Positions 1 to 13,770 are shown, numbered from the stretch's first letter. The stretch: 64,000 nt of DNA from Syngnathus acus (GCF_901709675.1 NC_051087.1:8644884-8708883), one strand, 5' to 3'. The notes: generated from the sequence alone by a model not told the origin. Made by a program: numbers and translations.

Positions 1-685
1 CACAGTCGTTCGCAATAAGTGCTTTTGCCATATATTTGTGTTGAACTCATGACGAAGGTCATGTTTTCTTTTTATTCAACTATTTATTCTAATTTGTGTC
101 GAAACGGAAATGACATTTTATTTCAGTTTGTATTTTTTTTATTTTAAATGAAAATGACACCTTTTGGAATATTACAGATTACATGTGACCTGATTGACGT
201 CAATAAACGGCCTTTAAAATAAAATAATAAAAAGGATTTGTGGCCTTCTATTTACCACTGTCGGGTAGCTAGTAAGATGTATTTTTTTCCATTGTCAGTT
301 TATTAAATTAAATTGTTAAATCAGTACTTTTAGTTTGCTGTTTAATGCACCTGCCCTGACAGTGTGATTGTGCATGTTTGTGTGTGTGGTGTGTGTATGA
401 GCAGGCAACATGTCAATTATAACTATCGGCAGCGACCACATCCTGGTGCCTCATATTTCTCCAGCAAGTTCCCACTTAATCAAGAGGTCATTAGGAAAGA
501 GAGGTCACCAGATTCCAGTTGGATGAAGAGGGGAAAGAGATGAGGACAGCAGGGTAATGACTGGAAAGGAGAGGAGAAAGAAGGGGGGGAGGAGAGAACA
601 GAGTTGGGGAAAACGCAAGGAGGAATTAATGAAGGAGGTGAAAGGCAAGCAAAAATACAAATGGAGCGGAAGAAGTGATATGGGC

Positions 686-700
686 GGGGGGGGGGGGGGG
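686..700 (+). repeat. Poly-G run (15 G)
   Basis: An uninterrupted run of 15 G on the + strand inside a purine-rich block (about 530-760) that is almost entirely A and G. The 66-codon open frame across it is an effect of the biased composition. Confidence 0.9.
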
Positions 701-1914
701 TACACAAGGAGAAAAGTCATGATGGTGAGAGAGGAGGCGATGTGGCCAGGAGGATGAGCGGGGGAGAGCAGCTCCAGAATAATCTTTGCTGTTTATGCTT
801 TCATTCCCTCAGAGGAAGCTTAAATCCTGTGAGAACCGACTACTGTGGATCCTTGTAGACCGACACGAGCACGCGCGCACGCACTAATGTCGACAACGTT
901 CACAACTCAGCAGGGGTCGAAGCGTTATAAACAAGGGTGCTCAGTCAAAGTCCATTCCGATCCTCCGTGACAGGTTTGTTGGAAGCTGTTTGATGAAGAA
1001 ACTACTCCCGTTGTCAAGATTTTGATGATGGATGCAAACATCCACAGTAAACACAGATGACTGAGGCACGCACGTTTGAGTGTCAAGTCACGTAATTGTT
1101 GATAAATACATATCTGTCCATGTGCTGGGAACAAGTCAAGTCGTTCGTCATCATGCAAGAGAGATTGATGTCTATGTTTCCCTCACATCGCTCCCACATG
1201 GCCCCGACAATTCCCCAAGAAACAAACAAGGACCCAAAAAACGTGACGGGAGTGAGCGACTGTGCCAGATGTTTGGCTTTCCCCAAAGCTCAGCTCGCAC
1301 TTTGTTTTCTCACTCAGCGGTCCAGCACTGACTGGATTTTTGCATGAAAAAACGGAAATGATTGCAGCATCAGTATTCAGCAGCAGGTCTTTTCCTGGCC
1401 TCCATCTAGTACATCTCTGCTGCTCTTACATAGCCACGCTGTCTCCTCTTTCACTTTTCAATTTATTAATCCCTAAAAGAATTTTCGTTACTGCTTTTGG
1501 AATCTCTTTAAAATCCATTTAGAAGTCGTAAGAAAGGAGAATAGGAACAGAATACGTTTGAGCTGAAGGGCAAAAGCCTAGAAGAGTGAATGGAAGTATT
1601 GACCAGTGGAATATTTTCTTATATCAAAAGATTCAATCATCTCGGAAAAAAAAAGCATTTCAAAAGCACACTTTAAGGGTACACAGACTTTATGAGAGTC
1701 ACGGAGGAGTGACTGTCATAATGTTACCTGGAATGCCATTCCAAGTTACGCAGAGCGAGTCGATGTCTCCCGACCGCACTAAAATGAACTAATGAACTAA
1801 AAAGAACTGTGACAGCGCAATAGCCTTGCTCGTTATTAATATAAAATATTAAAAGTAACCGGTGCCTTTTGTGCCACTAAAGGCAGTTTTTTAAAATTCT
1901 CACCACATCCAAAA

Positions 1915-1941
1915 TGGATGGATGGATGGATGGATGGATGG
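1915..1941 (+). repeat. (TGGA)n microsatellite
   Basis: About six and a half copies of the tetramer TGGA. This tetramer often forms the tail of SINE/L2-type elements in fish, but no clear element body is seen just upstream. Confidence 0.9.
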
Positions 1942-3965
1942 GTATTATGAAATTTGATGGTCATTTTATATAAATACTGAAGTTGAGTCAAATGTGAAAT
2001 GCCTATGTTAGCCAGTGGTAGCTTTGCATATGCATCATCCAGCCATCACGTGGATATATTAAAGTGATGTTATCATTATTGTTATCATTCTTGGTATTAT
2101 TTGTTGTGGTTAAAATTATGATTTGAATTTTTTATGTACATGTTTTGTTTTATGTTTCACAGTGTCAGTTTCTCCCCATTTGGGGAACTTTCGATTCATT
2201 ATTTATTTATTCTCTTTAAAGCACAGATTTTCACCTCTTTAAGAACTTTGATTATTACCTACCCCCCGCAATAAATGAGCGTAAAAAAAAAAGTGAAATA
2301 AAATAAAGTTATCTTAAAACAGCATGACTTGAATGTACCCCTAATGCATACTAAGGTCATGTTTATTGCTTACTTATGACTTTGGACCTCGGAAGTTCCA
2401 AGTTGGAGATTTCCTTGTTCTGAGCAGCTTGGAATGCAGCTTGGATGGACCAAGGCCATTTATTTCCCACGCACCCACCTGATCTCTCTCGAGCGATTTT
2501 GTTTTATTCGTAATGCGCTATGCCCGAGGGGACAGTAAAATCGGCTCTTCTTTAGAGGCTGTTCACGAAGTTGTTGTTTGGTTTGGTACTGAGGAAAATG
2601 AAGGCTGTCAGGGAAGCGCAGATGCGCTGGCACTCACTTGGCGTGACAGACCACGAGCAGCTGTTATTTTTTAATTATGCACAATGTTGGGCTATTGTCT
2701 GCTTCCAAAACCCATTTGCTTCCATCCGCTCCACTGATTCATGCACACATCACTTGTCTGCTGCATTCATATTGGCTGGGAGCGTACCGGAGAGAACGCT
2801 AGTGGTTTTCTTCCATTTGTTTTTGAAGCCACATAACCCATTTTAGCCATAAATGTTGACCATCATGTCCATTTACCATGGCTGAGCTTCAGCCTAATTC
2901 ACCACTGGCATTGATATGAAAGATGAGTCGTCTCCCGAGGAAATCGAATTATTCTTATTGATGGGAAGAAGTGGACTCACAATATATGGGATAGTAAGCG
3001 GACTTCTCGATAAGAGGAGGTTGGTCACAATGCATTTTGGGTTGCTGGTGATATATTCAGGAATTAGCGGGCTTCAGCGTGAAGAGGCTCTAAGATCTTG
3101 TCGTGCAATTGGAGTGGAAGCCTTTGGCATAAAAATGAGATGGACTTTGTGTTCCCACCAAAGCAGTTTGTGTACTCAATCGAAAGGTCACCCACTCGCT
3201 CGCAGATACATAAAACACACCTGCGGCCTGTGCACCTCAACCCCTTTGGCGGTGCTCTCAATTAGCGCTTTGTTTTCACAAGATCAAATCAGGCCGAGTG
3301 CTTTGCTGCTTCTGCTGCTGCTGCTCTTTGTCATGCACACTCCCTCTGCTGTCATCTGCTTTGGCTACTGTCTTCCGTCTGCCCTTACAGTATGCTACGT
3401 GCAGACTGAAGATGAAATATGACTTTGCCCCGGCCGCAATTCTCGCATGAGTTTCGTCACGGCATTAGAAAAAAAAAACTGCTTCGTTCACGTCATGCCA
3501 CAGCAGCTGAGAGGAGGGTTCTCCTCTGACAGGAAAAAAAATAGAACATCAAAAAGACCCTATTAACCTCAGTTGACTTTACCTCTCTCTAATGCATAAG
3601 TTTTGTTGTCATTTGTGGAAATTGTAACAAGCTTGTTTTGACCAAGTGAAGAGTAGAAGCTACAGATCTGTTTTTAAATGTAGGGAGTAAAAGCCAAAAG
3701 TTGCCAGAAAAGGAAATTATAGATACCTGGAAAATATACAGCCATTTATACTCTTGTTACTTGCCACCACTGAATCCCAAGACCATTTCTTCTACATGCC
3801 GTCCAGGAAACCCCCAGGAGGGATGGGAGGAGAACACCCACGCAGTCTGAGCCTGCTCACTGTGCTTGCTCTGATAATTTGATGAATGCTGAAAGACAAA
3901 CATTTGGACGATTCAAGTTGTTTTTTTGCAGAATTATTAGTTGAATGATTGTTGAAGTGGTAGCA

Positions 3966-4200
3966 GTACCTCACAGTTGTGGAGATTGCAGTTCAACTTT
4001 TGGCTCTAGCTCTCTTTGTGCTTGCGTGGGTTTCCTCTCAGTGCTCATTGTTCCTCCCACATTCCCAAAACATATGTAATATTTGATTAATTCATGACTA
4101 AACTGTCCTTAGGTGGGCGTGTGAGATTGTTTTGTGTCCATATGGGTCCTGCAATCTACAGGCAACCATTCCAAAGCTACCCGGTCCTTGGAAAAATGTT
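3966..4200 (+). repeat. Degenerate SINE/L2-like element
   Basis: Stretches such as ACCTCACAGTTGTGGAG, GTGGGTTTCCTC and CCTCCCACATTCCCAAAA follow the order of the widespread teleost tRNA-headed SINE with an L2-like tail. The copy is badly worn and has lost its tail. The identification rests on remembered consensus sequence. Confidence 0.5.
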
Positions 4201-5529
4201 CATATTTAAAGACGAGTTATTGAATTTTTAGTCACAGTAATTCTTAGACTGAGGCTTACTTTTTACAAGACTGCAGCTAGATTCATCAGGCATTTTATTC
4301 TTAAATGCAAATTTTTCCCATCATTCTCAGTCACATTTTCAATGGTGTTTCCTCTTTGTTCACACTGGTGTCATGAATGTTTGCAAAGTTTCCTGTTTCT
4401 GGTTTTATTAGAGCTCGTTTGTTGATTGTGGGTTGTGTTACAGCACTACAAAGACCTCAAGACTTCCGGTAACAATAAACATGCTGGATATTTTCCGAAG
4501 ACTAAGAATAGGTAAACTAATCTTAAACAGATGAGATTAGTGAATAATCAGACTGTAAATTCTAGTGAAATATCAACACTATTTGTATTTGCAGGAAAAA
4601 TAATTATATGATAACAATTCGATATATACGTTTTAAGTGTCCAATCAGATTGCTCTGATATCGTCACTATATCGCTTACAGTGCGAAGAGTTGACCATTG
4701 ACCACAGTAAGAGCGAATGGCTCGGAATTATTCAAACGAGAAACGAGAGGATACCCGTCCATGTATAGAAAGATGGCTTCAGATGTGTGATAGCTGTTAA
4801 GTGGATGACACCAGATAAGACCTCAGTTAAACAGGTTCCCTAAGTATGCATAATTGTGCTATTAACACATGATGTCTGACCACAGATCATTGAGCATGTG
4901 TGCATGCCAGGTGGATGAAGTGAAGAAGAGTAATCAAAACGTAGCATAGTTAGAGTGATATATAGCTCTCATTTAGACTGTTACGTATTTCCACAAATGA
5001 TCTTAATTGACTCAACTGCAGAGTTCCATGCTTCATTTAAAGGAGATTTGTTATTCTGTGTTCCAATGTGAACATGGAAATGCATCATAGTAACTTTAGT
5101 TTTTGGTTTGATTTGAAATTATGACAAGCAGAAGCACTCTGGTGAAGGTTACTGTATATACTAAGATGACTACTTTTAGCTCTTATGTTCTCAGTCTGAA
5201 GGAAGCAATATGCTAAGTGCGTGTTCAGATGGGCAACCTTCATTTTGAGAATAGTTTTGCCACAATTTTTGTGCTCTGAAATGGGGAAAAAAAATTCTGT
5301 CAGGCTACGCACAAGAAGCTATTCTTAAATACTCTATGTCAATCAAACATTGTGACGTGATTGTAGGAGGGCAAGATTAGGTTTTGTCCTTTTCAGTGTA
5401 AAAGCTTTGTCAGCTTGGTTTTGTCTGTACTTTGTCTTACAAATTGTTTTCATCATCTTTCTTCACATCTTTGCCACAGTACAGAACAAAAAAGGTTCTG
5501 TAAACTGTACAGTGATATGAAAATGTGGA

Positions 5530-5558
5530 ATTATTATTATTATTATTATTATTATTAC
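5530..5558 (+). repeat. (TTA)n microsatellite
   Basis: About nine tandem copies of ATT/TTA. The tyrosine or isoleucine runs in open frames across it come from the repeat. Confidence 0.9.
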
Positions 5559-6134
5559 CTGATCTGTCCTGTAGGCTTGAGTGAGCCATCTGAAAGAGGA
5601 AGAGTTATGAAAACAGAACAATATCAGGTTACACATTACTGGAAGCAACATAATGGCTTATGATGGTTCACACAATAACTACATTGCTTTGAAAAGGCTC
5701 CATTTGGACAAACGCATCACTTAGTGAGGGACCATTGGAGAACAAGTCAGCACAAACACAAATGATTCTGCATGGAGCAACAGAAATTGGCACAGGGATG
5801 TTGGATGTTTTTCTTAAAAAGCACATACTTGGAGAAAATTAAGTTTTCAATTTCTTCTGTACAAATATGTCTCTGGAGTGTCCTCCCAGTTATTAAGTGC
5901 AGAATTACACAACCAAATAATTTGGCAGTAAAGAGCTGACTTTTTGTTTTGTCGTAAAATAAGCAGATTACACAGAAGCACTATTGTTTTCAAAGGCAAC
6001 AGCTAAATGTTGTGGGATGCAGATTAGCATGACCTTGGGCTGGGCTTAGGGTTTTATAGGGAGCGTCAGACACAGAACAGCACTGTAAAAGCAACTATTC
6101 TTAAGAGGGCTGTTTAGAAAGTGTGCCCTAATTC

Positions 6135-6186
<52 letters not shown>
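6135..6186 (+). repeat. (TCAA)n microsatellite
   Basis: Thirteen perfect tandem copies of the tetramer TCAA. Confidence 0.95.
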
Positions 6187-8014
6187 CTGTTATTGTCGGA
6201 ATTACTCCACTTTTTAACCTAAAGTAATGTGACTAATTAATAATCACAAACTCAATCCAACTGTAAGTACTGTAAAATTCATATTGCGCAAGCTCTGATA
6301 TGACAAACTTAAAAAAATATCGCAAAAACCTGACATGCTGTGGGCAGAAGTATGTCACCTCTGATTAAAATTTGCTTTTGACCAGCGTAATTTACCAAAT
6401 TTGATAAGAACACTTTAACAAAATAAAATGTGAAAAAAATAAATCACTGTGAAAACTTTCTGGATGGATTGTTCAAAACGTCTGGCTAAGAGAAATAAAG
6501 AAAGATGAATACAGTCCTAAGAGACATGAAATAAAAGAATGATCATCTGTATGAGTCTTTAAAGCATGACAAACATATCGCTAGGGTATTTACCAAATAG
6601 CCGCGGCCATGACGTAAGAACTGCAACGAGTAAGTGCTTAGATGTAAACTCCTTCAAACGCCTACCGGTCCGCCCATCAGCATGCACTAGACAAACCATT
6701 ACAGACACAAGAGCTTTCCACCTGTGCTGCCCTCTCCTCCACGTTGGCCCTGCTGCTCTCACCCTGACCATCTTCTATTCTTCTGGGCTGTCCATCATCT
6801 GTGGAGAGAGCGGGCTTTTTATCACACAGGTCCAGAAGAGCCATGAAAGAGAGCCCTTATGTGTGGTCATTACAGAGCCACACAGTGCACCACCATGCTC
6901 TGAATGGGATGCTGTTTTTTTTTTTTTATATCTTTCACCTAATTAAAAGTTCTGATGCAACTCCTCGCCATCATCAGCAACCAAAAGAGCCCTTGACACC
7001 TAAATGATGACAGACAAGCGCTGTGAGGTTGTGCACGTCCAATAGAAAACATTTTTTTTTGTATTTATGTTGATTACATTCTTAAGGTCAGGGCATTTTG
7101 ACTTGACATTACTCATAAGGTTCTAACTTGTGAATTTGAGATGTTTCGAGAAAATCTCTACTAAGATTATTTTTGTAAATTGGAGCACTTTCAATGTCTT
7201 GTGGACGTATTTGTTTTACTGTTAAGTACATTCCAGAAGAGTGGAAACCCTTAAATATATTTGGCCAAGGCTCCAGGGTAAACAGAGCAACTGTTTAATA
7301 TAAAGAGCCATTTCTAGCATCTAAAAGAGTCAACCACCAAAAACAGAAACAGTCCCTGGACTGACATAAATTCCCTTTATCCTCTCATGAACCTGTGCAA
7401 ACATTACAAACTTAAAGAGTAGTTTTATAATTGGCTTGAAGATGTGTGGCGATTGCCTACACAATATCTCTACATTTATTTCTTCTGCTCTTTCAGGCAG
7501 TGTGCTTTCTGAATGAATGATTTACCTGAAGCTGATGGGAATTTTTTTGATAAGCTACGTCTTTTTTATGCAATTTGCACATCATCATGCTCTCCTGCAC
7601 ACTTCTAACTTGCAGTTTGGAATACACAAAACATTTTCATACTTCAGGGTATAAGCAAGGGTCACGATAAATTAAAGAATTTACCCAGGTAAGGAAAATC
7701 CAAACATCATCAAAATTCAGAAAATTGTTTGTTTACTGAAAACTGGTTGAGGGTGTACTTATTCAACTGTGTATAGAATATCTATTGTTGGGATTTACAT
7801 CTTTTTATATGCATAAGTGAAAAATTAATTCAAGCCTTTAAGTTCTACACTTGAATCAGGTGACATCAAGTATCCAAGCAGGAGGACGTGACATGAAAGC
7901 AGTGGATGTAGCAAGTTACCATGGAGACACTTCAAAATCATTTGATTGAATAAAAGTAAACAATAGGTGCAACTTTACAGCGTTGCTTTCTTGCTGCCAG
8001 AAGCCGACTGTGAT

Positions 8015-8540
8015 CTCTCCTCATGCCCCGATGCCTTTTCTATTACTGTCACCCTGGGAGTTGCCTGCATTCACTTGAGAACCCCTCTCTTTACTTCCGC
8101 GCTGTAATCATAAAATTCTCATCCACATTGCTCCCAAAATGTTTCGGGCATAGAACTGACCTATTTGGAAAAATTGGGCTCCCCTCTCCCAACTTTGAAA
8201 ACATTTTCAAACAGGGACATGAAAGCCAGCAACATGTCCCTCCTTCGGCCAAAATGAATTGCCTGGCAGGTCCAATAATCACGTTGCATAGTGCAGCCTG
8301 GTCTCTGGGACCATCAGAGCTGATTGCTCTCGATCATAATGAGCTCCTGGAAAATACATTTGTCTAGACAAATTATTTTCCAGGGAAATATCTGTTGGCC
8401 CTGCATTGTTTTGCGGGTCCAATCATACCCAGAGGCTTGACAGCTAATCAGCTCCTCTTAATGAGACTGGAATCCCATTTGAAATGATAGCTCAGAGACA
8501 CTTTAAAGTCTCTGGAAAAAAAAAGAGCCGACGGCTAGCG
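8015..8540. promoter_or_regulatory. Candidate conserved noncoding element
   Basis: A non-repetitive block of balanced composition with several homeodomain-type TAAT cores (AGCTAATCAG, CTTAATGAG, AAATTATTTTCC) and no good coding frame. It lies 3' of adra2a, in a region where developmental enhancers of neighbouring genes would not surprise. This is a judgement by eye. No cross-species comparison was possible. Confidence 0.25.
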
Positions 8541-10959
8541 ATAATGTTGCTTGTCCCTAAAACCTGGATGGATGCTGCTGGTCACATTGACTGCAACGAA
8601 CCACCTGTGAAATTGCCATATTCAAGTGGGACTAATAAGTAGGAAAAAAAACAAGAGTGAGTCATCGGTGACGCTGTAAATAGTCATATTGAAGCCATCC
8701 CAAATGGGTGGATGTCACTCTGAAAAACACATGCGCGCCAGTTTGCTGTATGTGGGTGCCACACTTAACACTCATTATCACTGCGTCCTTTTCACCCCAA
8801 CACCTACGGAGCGTTTGCACACAGCCGACACACCCATCCTCCCACGTCCCGCGTGCAAAGAAATGAAATCATCCTTTGCTTTCAGATGTTACAAATGAAA
8901 CTTTTGTGCCTTGTCTCGTTCTCGGGTACAAATGACCGGGTCTCCTCAAAGTCTGCCGCTCCTGTTGACACTTTGTCGCTGTCTATTTGAATTGTAGCCT
9001 TCTGGTGACAGATGTGACATGATGATCAATGCTTCCATTCGATTCCCAGAGGCGACGTGTGCGTGCGCATGCGTTGTGTATGGAGGTGGAGGGAATCTTC
9101 TGACTTCAACAGCTGCCTTCCTCCAATAGACTCTCAGTAAGTAATCACTGTTACTTGGTGATGAGTGGGTCACAATGATGCAAACAGATACGTAGTGGGA
9201 GAAAGGACAAACAAAATGGACACATATATCAAGTTACTCAACCGTTTTTTTCCCCCACACTTTTAAATGAGTCCAAACAAACAAAAAGGTGCGTGCATAT
9301 GCTTTGAAGGCGATAACATATCAAATGTACGATTGCTCTTACCTAAAGCGATATATGCATCATGAGTATGATTGAAAACAGGCAACGTGAGCATTGGAAA
9401 TGACAGAAAATATGTGAGCAGGCAATACGAGCCACATACTCTAGCTGGAATAATGATATGGATGACATAGGTGACCCTATCAAAATTGGCCACAAAGGTG
9501 ATGTGCCACATGAGGGGAATAGATGATGTGAATTCCATATCTGACCCAAGCAAAAATAAGGGGCAAGGGAGGCAGGAAAAATCGGACAGCTGTGACCCAG
9601 GGGGGAAAAAACCCAGAAGTGATGTGCATGATTATTGTAGGAGGGCAAAATAGGCAACAAGGTGGCACAGACCATATGGTGGACATATTACAAGGAGTAT
9701 AAGTGACGTGGGTGACCCAAGAAGAGTTAAAGCCAATTAAGTTACCAAAGACTACAATGTTTGGTGATCTGTATATTTCTGAAAGAAAATCTGTGAGCAA
9801 GCCATCCTAAATTTTTGTTTTCCCATAGTGACTTGGCAGCTCTGCTGGGTAAAGATTTCTTTCTTATATATTTGTTATAACTTTCATCACCATCGGTATA
9901 ATTTTCATATCCCGAAACCACATCACAAATATGCAGGCATCCGAAGAAAGTGAAAGATGTTTTGTACTATTTGAGCCGGAGTGATAGAAGGCATCCCTTG
10001 CTCAAGGGCACTACAACAGCAGCCAGGAAGCAGACTTGCGCCTCCACAAAGTGCACCATTTCGAAAGACGACACCGATCATGTCAGCCAAATGCTAAGCA
10101 GAGCGTGTGGGAGTGTTAGCTTATGATAAGCACCATGTTAGAGTCTTCAGCGAAGTAGTCGATAGGGTCAGGGCTGGTGGCTGTTGTGTGCCATGTCTCT
10201 GCTCCATGCGCCACATGAGCAGATCAGCACCCAAATCAATACGTGTAATTCGGTGGCTTGTGACCAAGAGTTCCAAATATAATCTGCTCTTGTGCTGTCT
10301 AGCCTCTGGGCTAGTAGTAGCTTGCTTACGTCTCGATGCAACACATGTCACCGGGCACGCATCTTAAAGTGCGGCAGGGAATGCATATGTCTGCTTTAAA
10401 GTTAAAGTTCAGTTGCTCTCTGCTCCTGTGACAATACAGTGAACTTGTCAAGCCAGTGAAGCATCTGCCAACTGTTTACATGTTCAAACACACATCCCCC
10501 CCCTTCACATTTTCACAGGCCCACATGTTTAAATGATGTAGACGTGCAGGAAGACACTCCGCACATGGCAAGCCACTAGACGGATTAGCAGACAAACTCT
10601 CAGAAGCATCATTGATCTTCCTGAGCCTCGTTAAAAAGCCTGCGCCGAGCAGACGGAACACTTTCACTTACACTCCCTCTGCTGGGAAAAGTGAAATTCT
10701 CTGAATTCACTGTGCCTCTTTTGTTTTACCCACTACCCGTCTCTTTATGCTTGGCAGAGCGCGCTGTGAAAAGGGAAAGACATTCTGGTTTGACAAGCTT
10801 GTTACTTTGTGACATTTACACCACAACACAAACGTGAAAAGGAACCATTACCTCTGTGATTTCTTGCTTCTTAGTGCTTCACACATGCAATGGATTCATA
10901 AGCTCTAAACCCTGAAGCTTCCAAGATAATGAGAAATGTTATTTACTGTGGAGAATCGG

Positions 10960-11110
10960 ATATATGAAACAAAACAACCTCCATCTAAAGCCAGACAATT
11001 CAGGCCCAGAGATTATTTACACATGTTGAATTCGGGCTCATTAAATAGGCTCCTTTTTAATTGTTTATAAAGGTCAGATTCACTGGTGGTTTACTTTTTT
11101 CTCTTAGATT
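10960..11110. promoter_or_regulatory. Candidate conserved noncoding element
   Basis: A short, unique, TAAT- and ATTTA-rich block (for example GCTCATTAAATAGGCTCC and TTTTTAATTG) less than 1.2 kb beyond the adra2a stop codon. It could be an enhancer or the far part of the adra2a 3' region. It is unproven. Confidence 0.2.
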
Positions 11111-11348
11111 TTGGTGGAAAGGTCACTCAATTTACATTAATTCATTAAAGTTGACCTCTTCTGTACCACATGATTGAGATTAGACCAGAGCTTCCATTTT
11201 CAGATCTGTCGAATCATTTATTGGAATAAATTCAGACTCTGTTTGTGTGTGTGCGTGTGTGTGTGCGTACATCCGTTGATGCAGATGACATCACCAAATT
11301 GATATCACAAGTTAATGTGCAGCCTAGAAACAGTTTCAGGAAATGGGT

Positions 11349-11354
11349 TTTATT
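11349..11354 (-). terminator. adra2a: Candidate adra2a polyadenylation signal
   Basis: The + strand TTTATT reads AATAAA on the adra2a strand, about 780 nt after the stop codon. A 3' UTR of that length is reasonable. Other signals could be used, and no downstream element was confirmed. Confidence 0.35.
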
Positions 11355-12129
11355 CAAGTGCCACCATTTTCCCAATATTTTGATCACCGTCATCAACACT
11401 ACACAGTATTCATATCATACAAAATGGCACAATACATATCCATGGCAATATCCAGACAGGTTTTCTACATCAAATTATAGCAAAATAAAACAATTCCATT
11501 GACTTAGATGTTTTAGTAAAAAAAAAAAAAAAGAAAAAAAGAGACATTTACCTACAATAAATTGACTGCTGAGCGCTATGCTGTCTGTGTCTGTGCTGAA
11601 GCTGTTGAGGAAGGTGATTTTCAAATCAAAAGGAATCAAGCGAATGGTGCATGGAAAGCTCGGTTTGCAAAAGCCTCTTGGGTAGTGGCGTAAACTGGGG
11701 GCAGGGAGAGGGTGTTTAGTGAAAAGAAAATGGAGTGAGAAGGGGGGGCATCATTTGACGACAAAAAATATATCTTGTACAGTCATAGAAGTACAGATCA
11801 TATTATTTCAGATAGTAATTAGCATGCTCCCCATTTAAGACTCCCCATCAGACATGATGGTAGCCAGTGGTGAGGACGGGACCGTATATTTACTTTTTTT
11901 TTTTTTCCACAGCACATGTTTTGGCTCATTGAATTCCCAAACATGAGCTTTAATTTCCAAAAGGTCAGCATTAGATTGGTGGAAGTGAGCCATGCCAGAG
12001 GGCCAGATTTGCCTGAGCGCTGGCAACCAACGCTACGCCACTGCTCTCCAAGCAGTCACACCAGAGGCATATTCATCATGTCAGTTATGAATGGAGAAAA
12101 AAAAAAGTATTTACAAGAGCTACAGGTCA

Positions 12130-13389
12130 TCATCCATATCGTCTCGCGTCCCTCTTGCACAATATTTTTTTGAAGGACCTGCGAAAGTCATTATTGAAGA
12201 TGGTGTAAATGATGGGGTTCAGCGCACTGTTGCAATAGCCGAACCAGAAGAAGAACTTGAAGAGGGTGTCGGGGACGGGGCACGACTTGCACAGCGTCAT
12301 CAGCATGTACGTGAAGAAGAAGGGGAACCAGCAGATGACGAACACGCCGATGACCACCGCCAGGACAAAGGTGAAGCGTTTCTCTCGGTTCTGCCGGCCT
12401 TTCCAGCGGCTTCCTTTAGAGCTCTTCTTCTGCACCTCGCTGTCTCCTGGCTTAATTTTACTTCTGCCCTTGGAGGCTTTCTTCTTCAGAGAGCAGGGAT
12501 TGTTGACTTTGTGGTCAGAAGAGGACGATTCCTCAATGTCCACACCGTTGACCTCTTTGCCTGCGATTCCTTCCTTCAGCTCAATGTCCTCATGCTCCTT
12601 CAGCTTCTCGGCCTCAGCCTCGGCCACTCCGTTCTCCTTCTGGTTGGAGGCTGCGACGGCGTTCGACTTGTCTATCCGCTTGCGGTCTCCCGGGGGCGCT
12701 CGTGTCCTCTTTTTGGCGATTTGGTAGATCCTGACGTAGACCAGCACCATGATGACACAGGGGAGGAAGAAGGAGCCGATGCAGGAGGAGATGACGTACC
12801 ACTTTTCATTGTTGATCTTGCAAACGGGGCCCTCTGTGCTGTTTTCCTTCTCCATGGTGATTAGCGGCGGGAAGGAGATAACGGCTGCGATGACCCAAAC
12901 GATGAAGATGATGCACTTGATGCGGCGCGGCGTCCTCTTCAGATTGTACTCGATGGCCTGCGTGATGGACCAGTAGCGGTCCAAACTGATGGCACAGAGG
13001 TGTGCGATGGAGGCGGTGCAGAAAAGAACGTCTAGGGCCAGATAGATCTCACACCATACCTCGCCAAAGTACCAATATCCCATGATCTCATTGGCCAAGG
13101 AGAAGGGCATCACCAGGGTGGCCACTAAAATGTCCGCCGACGCCAGAGATACCAGGAAAAGGTTCTGCGGTGCCCTCAGAGCCCGGCTTGTAAACACAGC
13201 GATGACCACCAGTACGTTTCCAAACACAGTGAGCAGTATTATGATGCTCACCAGCGCCGAGAGTGGCAGGGAGACGTGCAGGCTCAACGGGCTCACCCCC
13301 GGCACCGTGTGGTTGGTGTCGTTGTCGAACCCCATGGAGGCAGATTGTCCCGCTTCCTGCGCGATTACTGCCCGGTTGACAAATATCAT
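12130..13389 (-). CDS. adra2a: Alpha-2A adrenergic receptor (class A GPCR)
   Basis: This receptor for adrenaline and noradrenaline couples to Gi/o, lowers cAMP and sits in the plasma membrane. A single uninterrupted 419-codon exon, as in the human gene, shows seven hydrophobic segments and the family marks: amine-binding Asp120 in TM3, the DRY triad 137-139, the TM5 serines 202 and 206, CWFP 353-356, NPIIY 391-395, the disulfide pair Cys113-Cys190, N-glycosylation sites N23 and N26, and an acidic IEESSSSD stretch (285-292) in the long third loop where receptor kinases act. Cys411 could be palmitoylated. The loop-TM6 segment [20 protein letters not shown] is nearly identical to human ADRA2A, and shoc2 lies next door, which favours 2A over 2B, 2C or the fish 2D types. 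The first ATG (13389) is used here. A second in-frame ATG at 13335 has a G at +4 and would give 401 residues. Confidence 0.96.
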   Translation of the reverse strand: MIFVNRAVIAQEAGQSASMGFDNDTNHTVPGVSPLSLHVSLPLSALVSIIILLTVFGNVLVVIAVFTSRALRAPQNLFLVSLASADILVATLVMPFSLANEIMGYWYFGEVWCEIYLALDVLFCTASIAHLCAISLDRYWSITQAIEYNLKRTPRRIKCIIFIVWVIAAVISFPPLITMEKENSTEGPVCKINNEKWYVISSCIGSFFLPCVIMVLVYVRIYQIAKKRTRAPPGDRKRIDKSNAVAASNQKENGVAEAEAEKLKEHEDIELKEGIAGKEVNGVDIEESSSSDHKVNNPCSLKKKASKGRSKIKPGDSEVQKKSSKGSRWKGRQNREKRFTFVLAVVIGVFVICWFPFFFTYMLMTLCKSCPVPDTLFKFFFWFGYCNSALNPIIYTIFNNDFRRSFKKILCKRDARRYG

Positions 13390-13407
13390 CCACAAGAAAG
13401 CACACAG

Positions 13408-13422
13408 CTAGATACTCGACAT
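13408..13422 (-). other. Short upstream ORF before adra2a
   Basis: ATG TCG AGT ATC TAG encodes a four-residue peptide and ends 18 nt before the first adra2a ATG. The context around its ATG is weak (C at -3). If translated it could damp or redirect initiation on adra2a. Confidence 0.35.
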
Positions 13423-13770
13423 GGGAGCGAGAGGAAATGAATCAGTCCTTTGGGGACAGGCTGCTCTCTCTCATGGTGCACTGACTGGTCACTGAGAAGG
13501 AGTTTTGTCCATCTGAAAATGTGAAGTTGAATCAGTTTCGATTAGTATTAGCTTACATTTATACTATCATAATCCATCATCGTTATTTTTTTGTTACATG
13601 CATTGATAATTGTCAAGGCGAGGGCACCCCTTCCCTCTTCCAATAATGAATAGGGATGTGCTTAATTGGATTGAACTCATTGGTCGCATTGGTCAAGGGA
13701 ACCTCGACAGCTCCCGGGAGCACACTCGTCACACCATTTCATTTGTTGTTTTAATAAAGCTATATTGAGC

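Larger units (their letters stand above)
1..11348. other. Intergenic region downstream of adra2a; no gene seen
   Basis: I see no supportable gene in this 11 kb. The open frames are short, lack a recognisable domain and do not join through plausible splice sites. The longest, 168 codons on the + strand at 2916-3422, has a leucine run but no family resemblance. The region holds microsatellites (listed separately), one worn SINE/L2-like copy near 4 kb and two GC-richer, homeobox-motif-rich blocks that may be conserved noncoding elements (about 8.0-8.5 kb and 10.96-11.1 kb). ADRA2A is flanked by a long gene-poor region in other vertebrates, which fits. Confidence 0.6.

Noticed and set aside
2916-3422. 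+ strand 168-codon open frame with a leucine run
   Set aside because: No domain, no homologue recalled, no splice partners, in a gene desert. Length is within chance for this composition.
12091-12864. + strand 257-codon frame and others over adra2a
   Set aside because: They are antisense shadows of the adra2a coding exon.
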